A stretch of DNA of 20,090 nt from a virus. The notes under the pieces were generated by a model, which did not search any database, was not told the DNA's origin, and saw nothing but the letters and a program-made list of their open reading frames with translations. Positions 1-5,946 of this stretch are shown piece after piece. A program made the position numbers and the translations under genes. Numbering within the stretch: the first letter of the stretch is position 1; every line of letters starts with the position of its first letter. Location: positions 1 through 20,090 of IMG/VR virus record IMGVR_UViG_3300013120_000386; one strand, written 5' to 3'.

Positions 1-2
1 TG

Positions 3-137
3 CACCGCTATCTGGCCGAGTTTGATCTTCGCGCGAACACCCGCGACATGAGCGACCAAGACCGCGCCGATGCAATCATTCTTGGCGGCATTGGTCGCCG
101 CCTTACTTATCGGCGGATTGATAAGCTCGCCGCCTAA
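3..137 (+). CDS. IS1595/ISXO2-type transposase, C-terminal end (5' truncated by window)
   Basis: The last 44 residues of a protein run off the left edge and stop at TAA 135-137. The segment reads HRYLAEFDLR, then a Ser-Asp-x-x-Arg-Ala-Asp stretch and a GRRLTYR end. This is how ISXO2-like (IS1595 family, DDE) transposases finish: the HRYL-EFD helix carries the last catalytic region and a K/RRLTY motif closes the domain. The enzyme would cut and join IS ends. Only the tail is visible, so completeness and the left inverted repeat cannot be judged, and no convincing right inverted repeat was found before 1242. The element may be a passenger insertion in the phage or may mark the edge of the prophage. 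Confidence 0.7.
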   Translation, partial: HRYLAEFDLRANTRDMSDQDRADAIILGGIGRRLTYRRIDKLAA

Positions 138-234
138 GACTGCTAAGACCCCGCGCCAGATTGGCGAACGCCGCAAGCGCTGGACTCGCCGCTAGCATGA
201 GCTAGGCTCCCAACCTCAGTAATGGGAGTGTCCA

Positions 235-498
235 ATGAGTGAGCAAGACGAATTAGCTGGTCTAAGTCGGGGTATCGCAGTCCTTGCGACCTGCATCGTT
301 CAAGAATTGAGTCGATCCGATCCAACCTTTGAAGAGCGGTTCTTGAAAAGGCTGAACGAGGGCTATTACGAACTTCGAGACAATTCAGAGAGAGACCCCG
401 GTGCTGCGCTCGCGCTGCTTGCATATACTCGCTCCCTCATAACGGGCTTCGATCACGTGAACGGTCAACGAGAGCCCTTCTTGGCAGGCCGCGCCTGA
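235..498 (+). CDS. Small protein next to IS1595 transposase, unknown function
   Basis: Encodes 87 residues with a good ribosome binding site (GGGAG at 225-229, before ATG 235). The middle is helical (GIAVLATCIVQEL, then DPTFEERFLKRL and YYELRDN), and no catalytic motif or membrane segment is obvious. It lies 97 bases after the transposase stop in the same direction, so it may be an accessory gene of the IS or a gene at the insertion point. The last 34 bases overlap, tail to tail, with the minus-strand gene ending at 465. I do not recognise a named family. The resemblance to small sphingomonad proteins found beside IS1595 transposases is a memory-level impression only. Confidence 0.6.
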   Translation: MSEQDELAGLSRGIAVLATCIVQELSRSDPTFEERFLKRLNEGYYELRDNSERDPGAALALLAYTRSLITGFDHVNGQREPFLAGRA

Positions 499-620
499 GC
501 GCCCTTCTTTTGCTTCTCATGCGGCTTGTGTGGCGTTGCCAGCATCCGCTTTAGCGCGGCCTCGCGGCGGCGTTCGGTTTCCTCTTCGCAATAGGTTTCC
601 TCTTTAGGATTGTTCGCCAT
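465..620 (-). CDS. Small basic protein (51 aa), unknown
   Basis: Encodes a 51-residue, very charged protein: an acidic start (NPKEETYCEEE), an Arg-rich helix (TERRREAALKRMLATPHKPH) and a Lys/Arg tail. Small proteins with an EET-RRR-ALKRML-TPH-PH pattern occur in alphaproteobacteria, but I know no function for them. The ATG at 620-618 is preceded on its own strand by GGGAG with about 9-base spacing, which supports this start over a much longer in-frame reading from 980. The start codon overlaps the start codon of the divergent gene at 619 within the single tetranucleotide CATG. The end overlaps the tail of the gene at 235-498. Confidence 0.5.
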   Translation of the reverse strand: MANNPKEETYCEEETERRREAALKRMLATPHKPHEKQKKGAQARPAKKGSR

Positions 621-1242
621 GCCCAAAACACTCCCACCACCACCGTTTGAAATCCCGCTCACGCAGGGAGAACTCGCCCTTATGGGGAGCATAGCAGTCC
701 TTTGGGGGCAAATCGACGAAGGACTTAATTCGGTCCTCCGTTCGATGCTTGCCACTCCGCCAGATGTTTTTGACAGCCTCCTAGGCACCCAGATGATTGG
801 CTCAAGAGTGTCACACCTCCGTGTTGCCGCCAACCACGCGAGCCGCCCGAAGGTCCGCCAACTAGCAATAGACCTGGTCGAGCGAATGACGGAAGTTCTA
901 CCCGATCGTAACGCCGCGATGCACGGCTGCTGGGGATGGTTCCCCTCTGATCCCTCTTTCAGAAACCTTCGAAGCGGCATCTACAACCATCAAAAACCCA
1001 AGGTGCGCTTTTACGCCAATCAACTTCCGTCTCTTTACGAGCGGATGACGCACATCATGACGATCATTGCGGACCTCACCATGCTGGCAATTGAAGAGGA
1101 CCCCGAGCCTACCTCTTATGACAGGAATAAGATTTACTTCTCCCCTCAACCTCCAGACGAACGTGCGGAGGGATTATGGTTTCGACGAGGAGATAGAATA
1201 ATTCGCGTGGAGTCCAAAGCTCGGGGTTGGAAGCAAGGCTGA
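619..1242 (+). CDS. HEPN-like domain protein, putative
   Basis: Encodes 207 residues starting at ATG 619, with AGGA at 606-609 as ribosome binding site. Residues 15-45 form a helix with LWGQIDEGLNSVL. Residues 97-102 read RNAAMH, followed by G-x-W. An Arg-x4-Arg/Asn-type R-x4-6-H motif followed by Gly and Trp is what HEPN-fold proteins show, many of which are RNases in toxin or defence systems. The match rests on one motif and predicted helices, so RNase activity is an inference. No nucleotidyltransferase (MNT) partner is seen; its only close neighbour is the divergent 51-residue basic protein, whose start codon overlaps this one. The 3' end overlaps a possible minus-strand gene. Confidence 0.6.
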   Translation: MPKTLPPPPFEIPLTQGELALMGSIAVLWGQIDEGLNSVLRSMLATPPDVFDSLLGTQMIGSRVSHLRVAANHASRPKVRQLAIDLVERMTEVLPDRNAAMHGCWGWFPSDPSFRNLRSGIYNHQKPKVRFYANQLPSLYERMTHIMTIIADLTMLAIEEDPEPTSYDRNKIYFSPQPPDERAEGLWFRRGDRIIRVESKARGWKQG

Positions 1243-1492
1243 TTATACGCTCAGCCTCCGCCAGCTGAGCGCCAGAAACTTTTATAGCCGTAACCTCAAT
1301 GGTTCCTTCTTCACACTGTGCGGACATCGCGGCTTCCTCATACGAATCGTCAACTGCTAAGTAAAGTATATAATTGCCAACAACGTAAATGAAGCTGGCT
1401 TGATACGGAATGTCGTTATCCCGCAAATCCTTTACGAGATACCCCTTCGCCATGTTGCCGGTGATCCGGCGCTTTTCCGCACGCTGCGTCAT
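1109..1492 (-). CDS. Unknown protein, uncertain 3' end
   Basis: A 127-residue reading frame starting at ATG 1492-1490, with GGAG just upstream on the minus strand. A second in-frame Met is at 1453. The central part (IPYQASFIYVVGNYILYLAVDD, then EEGTIEVTAIKV) looks like a compact beta-rich domain. It is the last leftward gene, downstream of the NusG-like gene, and separated from it by a structured non-coding stretch. The final 134 bases lie antisense to the end of the 619-1242 gene, which is unusual for convergent genes. The tail may therefore have been replaced when the IS-associated segment arrived, leaving a fused or truncated C terminus. Codon use is less GC-rich than in the phage genes. 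Confidence 0.4.
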   Translation of the reverse strand: MTQRAEKRRITGNMAKGYLVKDLRDNDIPYQASFIYVVGNYILYLAVDDSYEEAAMSAQCEEGTIEVTAIKVSGAQLAEAERIISLASNPELWTPRELFYLLVETIIPPHVRLEVEGRSKSYSCHKR

Positions 1493-1512
1493 GTCGCTCC
1501 ATTGCAGTCGCA

Positions 1513-1577
1513 CACCACGGGAAGCGAGGCTTCTCCGCTGTGGTGACGAACGGGGGTCGAAACCCTCCCGGCCCATC
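1513..1577 (-). other. Two adjacent strong hairpins downstream of the NusG-like gene
   Basis: CACCAC at 1513-1518 pairs with GTGGTG at 1540-1545, with extra pairs inside (AGCG with CGCT). Directly beside it, GGGGGT-CGAA-ACCCTC around 1551-1567 forms a hairpin with a four-base loop. Neither is followed by a T run on the minus strand, so simple terminators are unlikely. They would sit in the leader of the minus-strand gene starting at 1492. A tRNA was considered and rejected because no matching acceptor stem or TTCRANN loop is present. Confidence 0.4.
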
Positions 1578-1610
1578 TAAGCCGCTTACTTTCGCGCGGC
1601 ATTTCCAATG

Positions 1611-1639
1611 CCCTTAAACCATCGCGGCGCAAAAGTCAA
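1611..1639 (-). promoter_or_regulatory. Possible promoter, leftward
   Basis: On the minus strand TTGACT (1639-1634) is followed after 17 bases by TAAGGG (1616-1611). The -35 box is good and the -10 box poor. It lies in the 173 bases between the end of the NusG-like gene (1666) and the next start (1492), upstream of the hairpins at 1513-1577, and could drive a structured leader or small RNA. Confidence 0.35.
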
Positions 1640-1665
1640 CACAATATTCACTTTTTGTTCGGTAT

Positions 1666-2253
1666 TTATGCCGCCTTGGTTCCCGCTTCGTCCTGCTCCT
1701 GTTCTAAAAGCACCGATGCAATCTTGATCGGGCTATGGAAGCCAGCGAAGTTTACCAGCGTGAACTGCCCTCGCTGGTCCTCGACAACGCCCTCCATGCC
1801 AGCGAAGGCGTCACCCTCTGCCACGCGGACAAGCGTTCGCGGATCGAACTTCGGCCCCTTCTTCCCCTTGCGACACTGGCGCTCGTATATGCCCTGCAAC
1901 CGCCCCTCTTCGGACCGCAGCGCGTCGAGCTGGTTGTCGGCAATGAGCGGCACGCCCCCATTGTGCTGAAAAAGCACGAAGCGGGGCATGTTGCGCGGAG
2001 GTAGGAGCGCCATGTGCTGGATCTCTGCCAGGTGGTGGATGTTGACGAACACATAGGAGGGCATCAGCGCAAACTCCTTGTCATAGGCCGTCCGAGTGCG
2101 CGGCATTTTGCCCTTCTTGCGCTCGATAGGCGTCCATACGTCGAAGCCCGCCTTGGACAGCCCCTTGGCTACGCTCAGTGTGTCATTGCTCGCCATGCGG
2201 AGGATGAACCACGATCCGAGGTCCAGCGTCTCGTCGCCCTTGCGCTTTGCCAT
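1666..2253 (-). CDS. NusG-like (NGN + KOW) transcription antitermination protein
   Basis: Encodes 195 residues. Residues 14-110 fit the NusG N-terminal (NGN) domain: WFILRM start, AKGLSKAGFDVWTP, and the typical FALMPSYVFV strand. Residues 138-165 fit a KOW motif (VRVAEGDAFAGMEGVVED). NusG/RfaH proteins bind RNA polymerase at the clamp helices and reduce pausing or termination. The length and both domains match the family, and it is clearly a phage-borne paralogue rather than the host gene because it lacks the secE/ribosomal neighbours. It is near the end of the leftward operon and may allow read-through to later genes. ATG 2253 has GAAGGGAA upstream. Confidence 0.85.
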   Translation of the reverse strand: MAKRKGDETLDLGSWFILRMASNDTLSVAKGLSKAGFDVWTPIERKKGKMPRTRTAYDKEFALMPSYVFVNIHHLAEIQHMALLPPRNMPRFVLFQHNGGVPLIADNQLDALRSEEGRLQGIYERQCRKGKKGPKFDPRTLVRVAEGDAFAGMEGVVEDQRGQFTLVNFAGFHSPIKIASVLLEQEQDEAGTKAA

Positions 2254-2256
2254 GTT

Positions 2257-2571
2257 CTATTCCCTTCCCGCTGTGTCAGTGGCCGGAACCAACCGCGTTT
2301 CCTCTCGGCTTGGTGACTGATCGCTGCACAACCCCGCGTCGATAAATGCCTTCAGAACGGTGTAAGGGGTTCGGCTCAATCCGAGGCACCACCGCTCTAA
2401 TTCGGCTTTGGTCCAACCGAACTCAGCACCCTCTCGCAATGCAGTGCGACCGTTTTCGAGACACTCCGCGCTGATACGACACCAATGCGAACCATCGTCC
2501 TCGACTGGCGACAGGTGCGTGGTCTCGTAAATGAACTCCGCGAGGGCTTCGCGTAGATTGGGTGCGGTCAT
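2257..2571 (-). CDS. Unknown phage protein (104 aa)
   Basis: The start ATG 2571 forms an ATGA overlap with the stop of the gene before it, so translation is probably coupled. The protein is acidic, with two Trp-rich stretches (SHWCRISAE and GWTKAELERWCLGL) and a helical segment TVLKAFIDAGL. No known catalytic motif is seen. A gap of only 3 bases separates it from the NusG-like gene. Function unknown. Confidence 0.65.
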   Translation of the reverse strand: MTAPNLREALAEFIYETTHLSPVEDDGSHWCRISAECLENGRTALREGAEFGWTKAELERWCLGLSRTPYTVLKAFIDAGLCSDQSPSREETRLVPATDTAGRE

Positions 2572-2795
2572 TCCGGCTCTCCCCGCAGGTCGGCAGGGGT
2601 AGGGCCGCCTACGAAGCCAGCGAAGCGGCATTTTGCGATGCACAGCGGGTCGGAACGGAAGATAACTGAAAGCGTCTTGCCTTCCGCCCATGCCTCCATA
2701 CCCCCCGTCACAATCGCATCGGCGATGTCGTGCAGCGTTTCTTCGGCTTCGGGTTCACCGCCCGCGCTAATGTGTAGAATCCGCGCGCCACTCAT
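2568..2795 (-). CDS. Unknown phage protein (75 aa)
   Basis: A small protein with ATGA overlaps at both ends, fully embedded in the leftward operon. The core ILHISAGGEPEAEETLHDIADAI is amphipathic, followed by GKTLSVIFRSDP and a two-Cys stretch (PLCIAKC). Many phage genomes carry such short proteins between replication and methyltransferase genes. No function can be assigned. Confidence 0.6.
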   Translation of the reverse strand: MSGARILHISAGGEPEAEETLHDIADAIVTGGMEAWAEGKTLSVIFRSDPLCIAKCRFAGFVGGPTPADLRGEPE

Positions 2796-3016
2796 ATTGT
2801 CACCTCGACCGGTTCGCGGTGAGGGTCGGCCACTGCGCCGTCGTAACCAGCGCGAATGCCCGCAAGGAACAGGTGCATATGTTGGGAAGATGGGAACGCG
2901 CCCAACAACTCACCAGACAATACGTCCGAGACGCGATAAGGCATCGGCGTATCCCTCAAATACGACAACCGGAAAATTTGACCGTCGCTCGGACGCCCAT
3001 TACTCACTTCTTCCAT
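2792..3016 (-). CDS. Unknown phage protein (74 aa)
   Basis: ATG 3016 overlaps the stop of the C5 methyltransferase gene as TGATG; an in-frame GTG three bases earlier is also possible. The protein contains FRLSYLRDTPMPYRVSD and HLFLAGIRAGYDGA, with no membrane segment or metal motif. It is transcribed with the methyltransferase but nothing in the sequence ties it to methylation. Confidence 0.6.
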   Translation of the reverse strand: MEEVSNGRPSDGQIFRLSYLRDTPMPYRVSDVLSGELLGAFPSSQHMHLFLAGIRAGYDGAVADPHREPVEVTI

Positions 3017-4014
3017 CACCTATCTCCTGCCACAGCATCATAGCCTTCCAACCAGTCAGAATGCTTGCGTGCGTCGCGTTTATCCCCGCGTATTGTGGTG
3101 TTTTGCGCAGCTAGAATTGCCCGCCCGATTAGCTCGGGAATCTGAGGCACTACTGCGTTTCCTAAGCACTTAAGTCGGTGTGCCCGGTCGGAAATCCCAT
3201 CAACCACTCGACCCACTGGGGGTTCAGGGCACCACTTTGGCCCGTCACCGTCAACGCGTCGTTCAAGCTGTTGCTGAAACCTCGACCCGACTTGGCCAGC
3301 GCCTCCGGTGAGCGCCCGCCCTTCCAATCCCTCGCTGTTGGAGTAGGCCATAGCCGCACCGCAGTCGGAAGACTGCATGTCGAATATCTCTTCATTCTCG
3401 CAACGCCTGCCGCGAACCCTTCCGGTTGTGCGTCCCGCGCTCGGGCAGTAGGCCATAATCCAGATTCGGTCCCTGCGGTGAGGTGCGCCAACGTAGGAAG
3501 CTGGTATGCAGTGCCATTCCGCATCATACCCGAGCGAGGCCAAGGTTCCGAGAACGTCTGCAAGCCCTCGACTAAGCAGTGCTGCGACGTTTTCCAGGAT
3601 AACGTATCGGGGTTCCAGTTCGCCAATGAGACGGGCGACTTCGTAGAACAGCCCGCTTCGTTCGCCAGCGAGGCCAGCGCCCTTTCCCGCAAAGCTGATG
3701 TCCTGGCAGGGGAACCCTCCGCAGATGACATCGACGGCAATTCCATCGGCAGCAAGTCGCTCTGCGGTAAGTTCTCGCACGTCTCGGTAGCAGGGCACAT
3801 CGGGCCAGTGCTTGGCGAGAACTTTGCGGGGGAACTCTTCGATTTCGCAGAACGCGACCGTTTCAAAGCCGTCATACTCAGCACCTTCCATTGTTGCGCG
3901 TTCAAGGCCAAGGGAGAAGCCGCCTATGCCGCTGAAGAGATCCAGCACCCGAAGCTTGCGCCCGCGTATTGCTGCCTCTCGGCCTGCTTGATATTTCAGT
4001 ATGTCCTCAGCCAT
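3016..4014 (-). CDS. DNA (cytosine-5)-methyltransferase
   Basis: Encodes 332 residues with the ordered C5-methyltransferase motifs. Motif I (AdoMet binding) is DLFSGIGGFSLGL at 25-37; motif IV with the catalytic Cys103 is GGFPCQDIS; motif VI is ENV at 141-143; motif VIII is RRDRIWIMA at 180-188; the C-terminal motif is CLGNAVVPQ, near residue 295. The target recognition part between VIII and IX is short (roughly 90 residues), so the recognition sequence cannot be told. The enzyme adds a methyl group to C5 of cytosine. Its start overlaps the stop of the amino-methyltransferase (TAATG), and no restriction endonuclease is next to it. This fits a solitary phage enzyme that protects phage DNA from host restriction. 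Confidence 0.93.
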   Translation of the reverse strand: MAEDILKYQAGREAAIRGRKLRVLDLFSGIGGFSLGLERATMEGAEYDGFETVAFCEIEEFPRKVLAKHWPDVPCYRDVRELTAERLAADGIAVDVICGGFPCQDISFAGKGAGLAGERSGLFYEVARLIGELEPRYVILENVAALLSRGLADVLGTLASLGYDAEWHCIPASYVGAPHRRDRIWIMAYCPSAGRTTGRVRGRRCENEEIFDMQSSDCGAAMAYSNSEGLEGRALTGGAGQVGSRFQQQLERRVDGDGPKWCPEPPVGRVVDGISDRAHRLKCLGNAVVPQIPELIGRAILAAQNTTIRGDKRDARKHSDWLEGYDAVAGDR

Positions 4015-4739
4015 TAGGCGGCTCCCGCGATGAATAGGTCAGCCTGCCGTTGCGCTTGCTCGATGCGCTCACATGCGACTGCGAAATACTCGGGGTTCAT
4101 CTCCACGCCGATGAAATTGCGACCCGCTTGGACTGCTGCGACGCCAGTGGTGCCCGACCCCATGAACGGGTCGATGATTGTCTGCTCCGGTTGCGTGAAG
4201 TCAGCGACCAGCTCGGCCATCAGCTTACGCGGCTTTTCGGTCGGATGCCGCCCATCGCGCTCGCGACCGTTAACGCAGTGGGTATAGACCCCGCGCTTAC
4301 CACCTGCGTTCCATTTTGCGTGTCCTGTGCCCGCCCATGCGCAGACGAAATGCTCCGCGCCCTGCGCTGGCCCCTGTCCGTTTAGTTGCGGGGTGGAGTC
4401 CGGCTTAATCCAGACACAGGCCCGCTTGTATTTCATCGGGGAGGCGTTGATTGCCTGCGCCCACGGCCATACGCCCTCGCTTGTACAGAAAGCGATGAAC
4501 CAGCCATCGCATTGCTCGCCCATCGCCACAACTTGCTCGCGGATGGTGTCGATCGCATCGAAGTTCAGGCCCTGAAGCGCGGGGCCTCCGTCCAGCCTTG
4601 CGGGCGCACGCTCGTTTTTGCTGGCGTGCATAATCGCCTCATACGGCGGATCTGTGATGATGTGATCGACGCGCGGAAGGTCGAGCGAGAGGCAGTCACC
4701 GCAGTAAAGCGTAGCCCGTCCTATCGTTACTGCTTCCAT
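4014..4739 (-). CDS. DNA adenine/cytosine-N4 methyltransferase (DPPY type)
   Basis: Encodes 241 residues. The catalytic DPPY is at 30-33, an HPTEKP stretch at 165-170, and the AdoMet-binding DPFMGSGTTG at 190-199. Catalytic motif before AdoMet motif is the beta-class order, as in many N6-adenine and some N4-cytosine enzymes; the sequence alone does not say which base is modified. ATG 4739 is chosen because GGGAGGA lies 5 bases upstream; an earlier in-frame start at 4790 would overlap the preceding gene. It overlaps the C5 methyltransferase start, so phage DNA may carry two kinds of methyl mark. Confidence 0.9.
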   Translation of the reverse strand: MEAVTIGRATLYCGDCLSLDLPRVDHIITDPPYEAIMHASKNERAPARLDGGPALQGLNFDAIDTIREQVVAMGEQCDGWFIAFCTSEGVWPWAQAINASPMKYKRACVWIKPDSTPQLNGQGPAQGAEHFVCAWAGTGHAKWNAGGKRGVYTHCVNGRERDGRHPTEKPRKLMAELVADFTQPEQTIIDPFMGSGTTGVAAVQAGRNFIGVEMNPEYFAVACERIEQAQRQADLFIAGAA

Positions 4740-4758
4740 CACTTCCTCCCTGCCTGTT

Positions 4759-4980
4759 TCATCCGTCCACCCTGCGTATCGCGACCACATCGCCGGGATG
4801 CTCGATCACGTTGCCAGCATCGTCCCGATCCCAGCGCCAGCGCGTGGTCTCCACCGGCCACGGCGATACGTCGGTAAAACCGTTGCGGATTTGCACCCAC
4901 AGCTTGTCGCCCCATGCTTTGGGCGGGGCGCGGTTGCCGGATATGCGGGTGTAGCCGGGGGCAGGCACTTCCCTTTTCAC
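4759..4980 (-). CDS. Unknown phage protein (73 aa)
   Basis: GTG 4980 forms a GTGA overlap with the stop of the HNH-AP2 gene, matching the coupling style of the operon; TTG 4989 is an alternative. The protein is Trp-rich, with KLWVQIRNGF, SPWPVETTRWRWDRD and a VIEHPGDVVAIRRV end that looks like a small beta barrel. No family is recognised. It precedes the amino-methyltransferase gene by 19 bases. Confidence 0.55.
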   Translation of the reverse strand: MKREVPAPGYTRISGNRAPPKAWGDKLWVQIRNGFTDVSPWPVETTRWRWDRDDAGNVIEHPGDVVAIRRVDG

Positions 4981-5525
4981 GAGCGCCAACCATATTCGCC
5001 GTGATATTTTTTACTCGCGCGCAAGTAGGCATCGCGGGCCTCCTCTTGTGTGTCGAAAACGCCAAGGCTTCGACGCTTGCCATGAGCCACAATTCGGGCC
5101 TGCCAGCGGCCCGAGCGGCGAATGAAAGTGACCCCCTTGTAGGCTGAAGTGCAGCCCCTCTGCGGCCTTCGGTTCCATTGGTTCGTCGCGTTGGTTGTCT
5201 CGCGGAGGTTGCAAATCCGATTATCTTTTCGGTTGCCATTGATGTGGTCGATCTGGTCCTTCGGCCATCGGCCATGGACTATCGCCCAAATCACTCGATG
5301 CGCCCGCATCGTCCGACCGGCTAGGTGGCTGCACAGATAGCCGTCGCCGTTGTCGGCAGTGAACGCCTCTTTGCCCGCGAACTGTGAGTTAAACGCCGCC
5401 ATGGCGCGCTCGCTCTTGCAAAGACTAATGTCGCGTGCGCGCCAATAAAGTTTGCCGGTATGGGGATCATAGCGGAGCAGCCTGCGTAGGCCCTCTGGCG
5501 TATGGGCTGGCGAGGCATTAGCCAC
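4977..5525 (-). CDS. HNH endonuclease with AP2 DNA-binding domain
   Basis: Encodes 182 residues. Residues 1-75 hold an N-terminal region with YDPHTGKLYW; residues 76-110 form an HNH_3-type nuclease (H76, the DH pair at 93-94, NGN at 97-99, N102, and ICNLR at 104-108); residues 128-175 are an AP2 domain (YKGV, RWQARI, LGVFDTQEEARDAY). This layout is typical of free-standing phage homing endonucleases that cut and copy themselves into new sites. Start GTG 5525 overlaps the stop of the upstream gene by 8 bases. It sits within a tight operon without an obvious intron, so it probably behaves as an intergenic selfish gene. Confidence 0.88.
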   Translation of the reverse strand: MANASPAHTPEGLRRLLRYDPHTGKLYWRARDISLCKSERAMAAFNSQFAGKEAFTADNGDGYLCSHLAGRTMRAHRVIWAIVHGRWPKDQIDHINGNRKDNRICNLRETTNATNQWNRRPQRGCTSAYKGVTFIRRSGRWQARIVAHGKRRSLGVFDTQEEARDAYLRASKKYHGEYGWRS

Positions 5526-5946
5526 GGTGTTCCCCCAATACCTTGACCTGCCCGATTTGCTTTGCGCCGCCGCGTCCGTCAGTCAGCGCGGGTGCAGTCC
5601 GTCCCGGCACATGGTGACCGTCACGCTGCAACTGGCGCACCGTGCGTTCGTGCTGCTCGTGGCTCTTGACCGTGAAGCTGCCGAGGATCGCCGGGATAAT
5701 CTGGCCGTGATGCGTGACCGTGCGGCCTGCTTCCCGCGCCGCCTGCTGCAACACCGAGGCGGGCAGGTGGGCAACATCCGTTGCGCAGACCGTCAGCCAT
5801 TCGTGCGCCGCGTCGTCCGACATGCCAGCGGGGCGAACCCGAGCAAGGCAGGCGGAGAGGATCGAAACCCGCTCAGCCACCGAGGCTGGCGATGGCGCGC
5901 TGGGCTGCATTGGCTGTGCCGGTCGGTTTTGAATTGCGGTAGTCAT
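5518..5946 (-). CDS. Unknown protein after replication initiator; possible helicase-loader-like partner
   Basis: Encodes 142 residues from ATG 5946, or 120 from GTG 5880. The first start overlaps the replication gene by 74 bases out of frame; AAGGGA lies 10 bases upstream. The first 25 residues are Pro/Ala-rich. The middle is helical (VSILSACLARVRPAGMSDDAAHE, then HLPASVLQQAAREAGRT and HHGQIIPAILGSF). Proteins of this kind follow HTH replication genes in alphaproteobacterial phages, the place held by helicase loaders in lambda-like phages, but no ATPase motif is present. Its role is inferred from position only. Confidence 0.6.
   Translation of the reverse strand: MTTAIQNRPAQPMQPSAPSPASVAERVSILSACLARVRPAGMSDDAAHEWLTVCATDVAHLPASVLQQAAREAGRTVTHHGQIIPAILGSFTVKSHEQHERTVRQLQRDGHHVPGRTAPALTDGRGGAKQIGQVKVLGEHRG

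Noticed and set aside
465-980. 171-residue minus-strand frame
   Set aside because: Most of it is antisense to the 619-1242 gene; only the last 51 residues from ATG 620 have a ribosome binding site and a protein-like composition.
1495-1580. tRNA or tmRNA-like T-arm near 1550-1580
   Set aside because: A GGGGGT-CGAA-ACCCTCC hairpin resembles a T-arm, but the loop is not TTCRANN and no acceptor partner is found on either strand.
3178-4017. 279-residue plus-strand frame
   Set aside because: It is antisense to the C5 methyltransferase, whose motifs are all present; it has no family motif.
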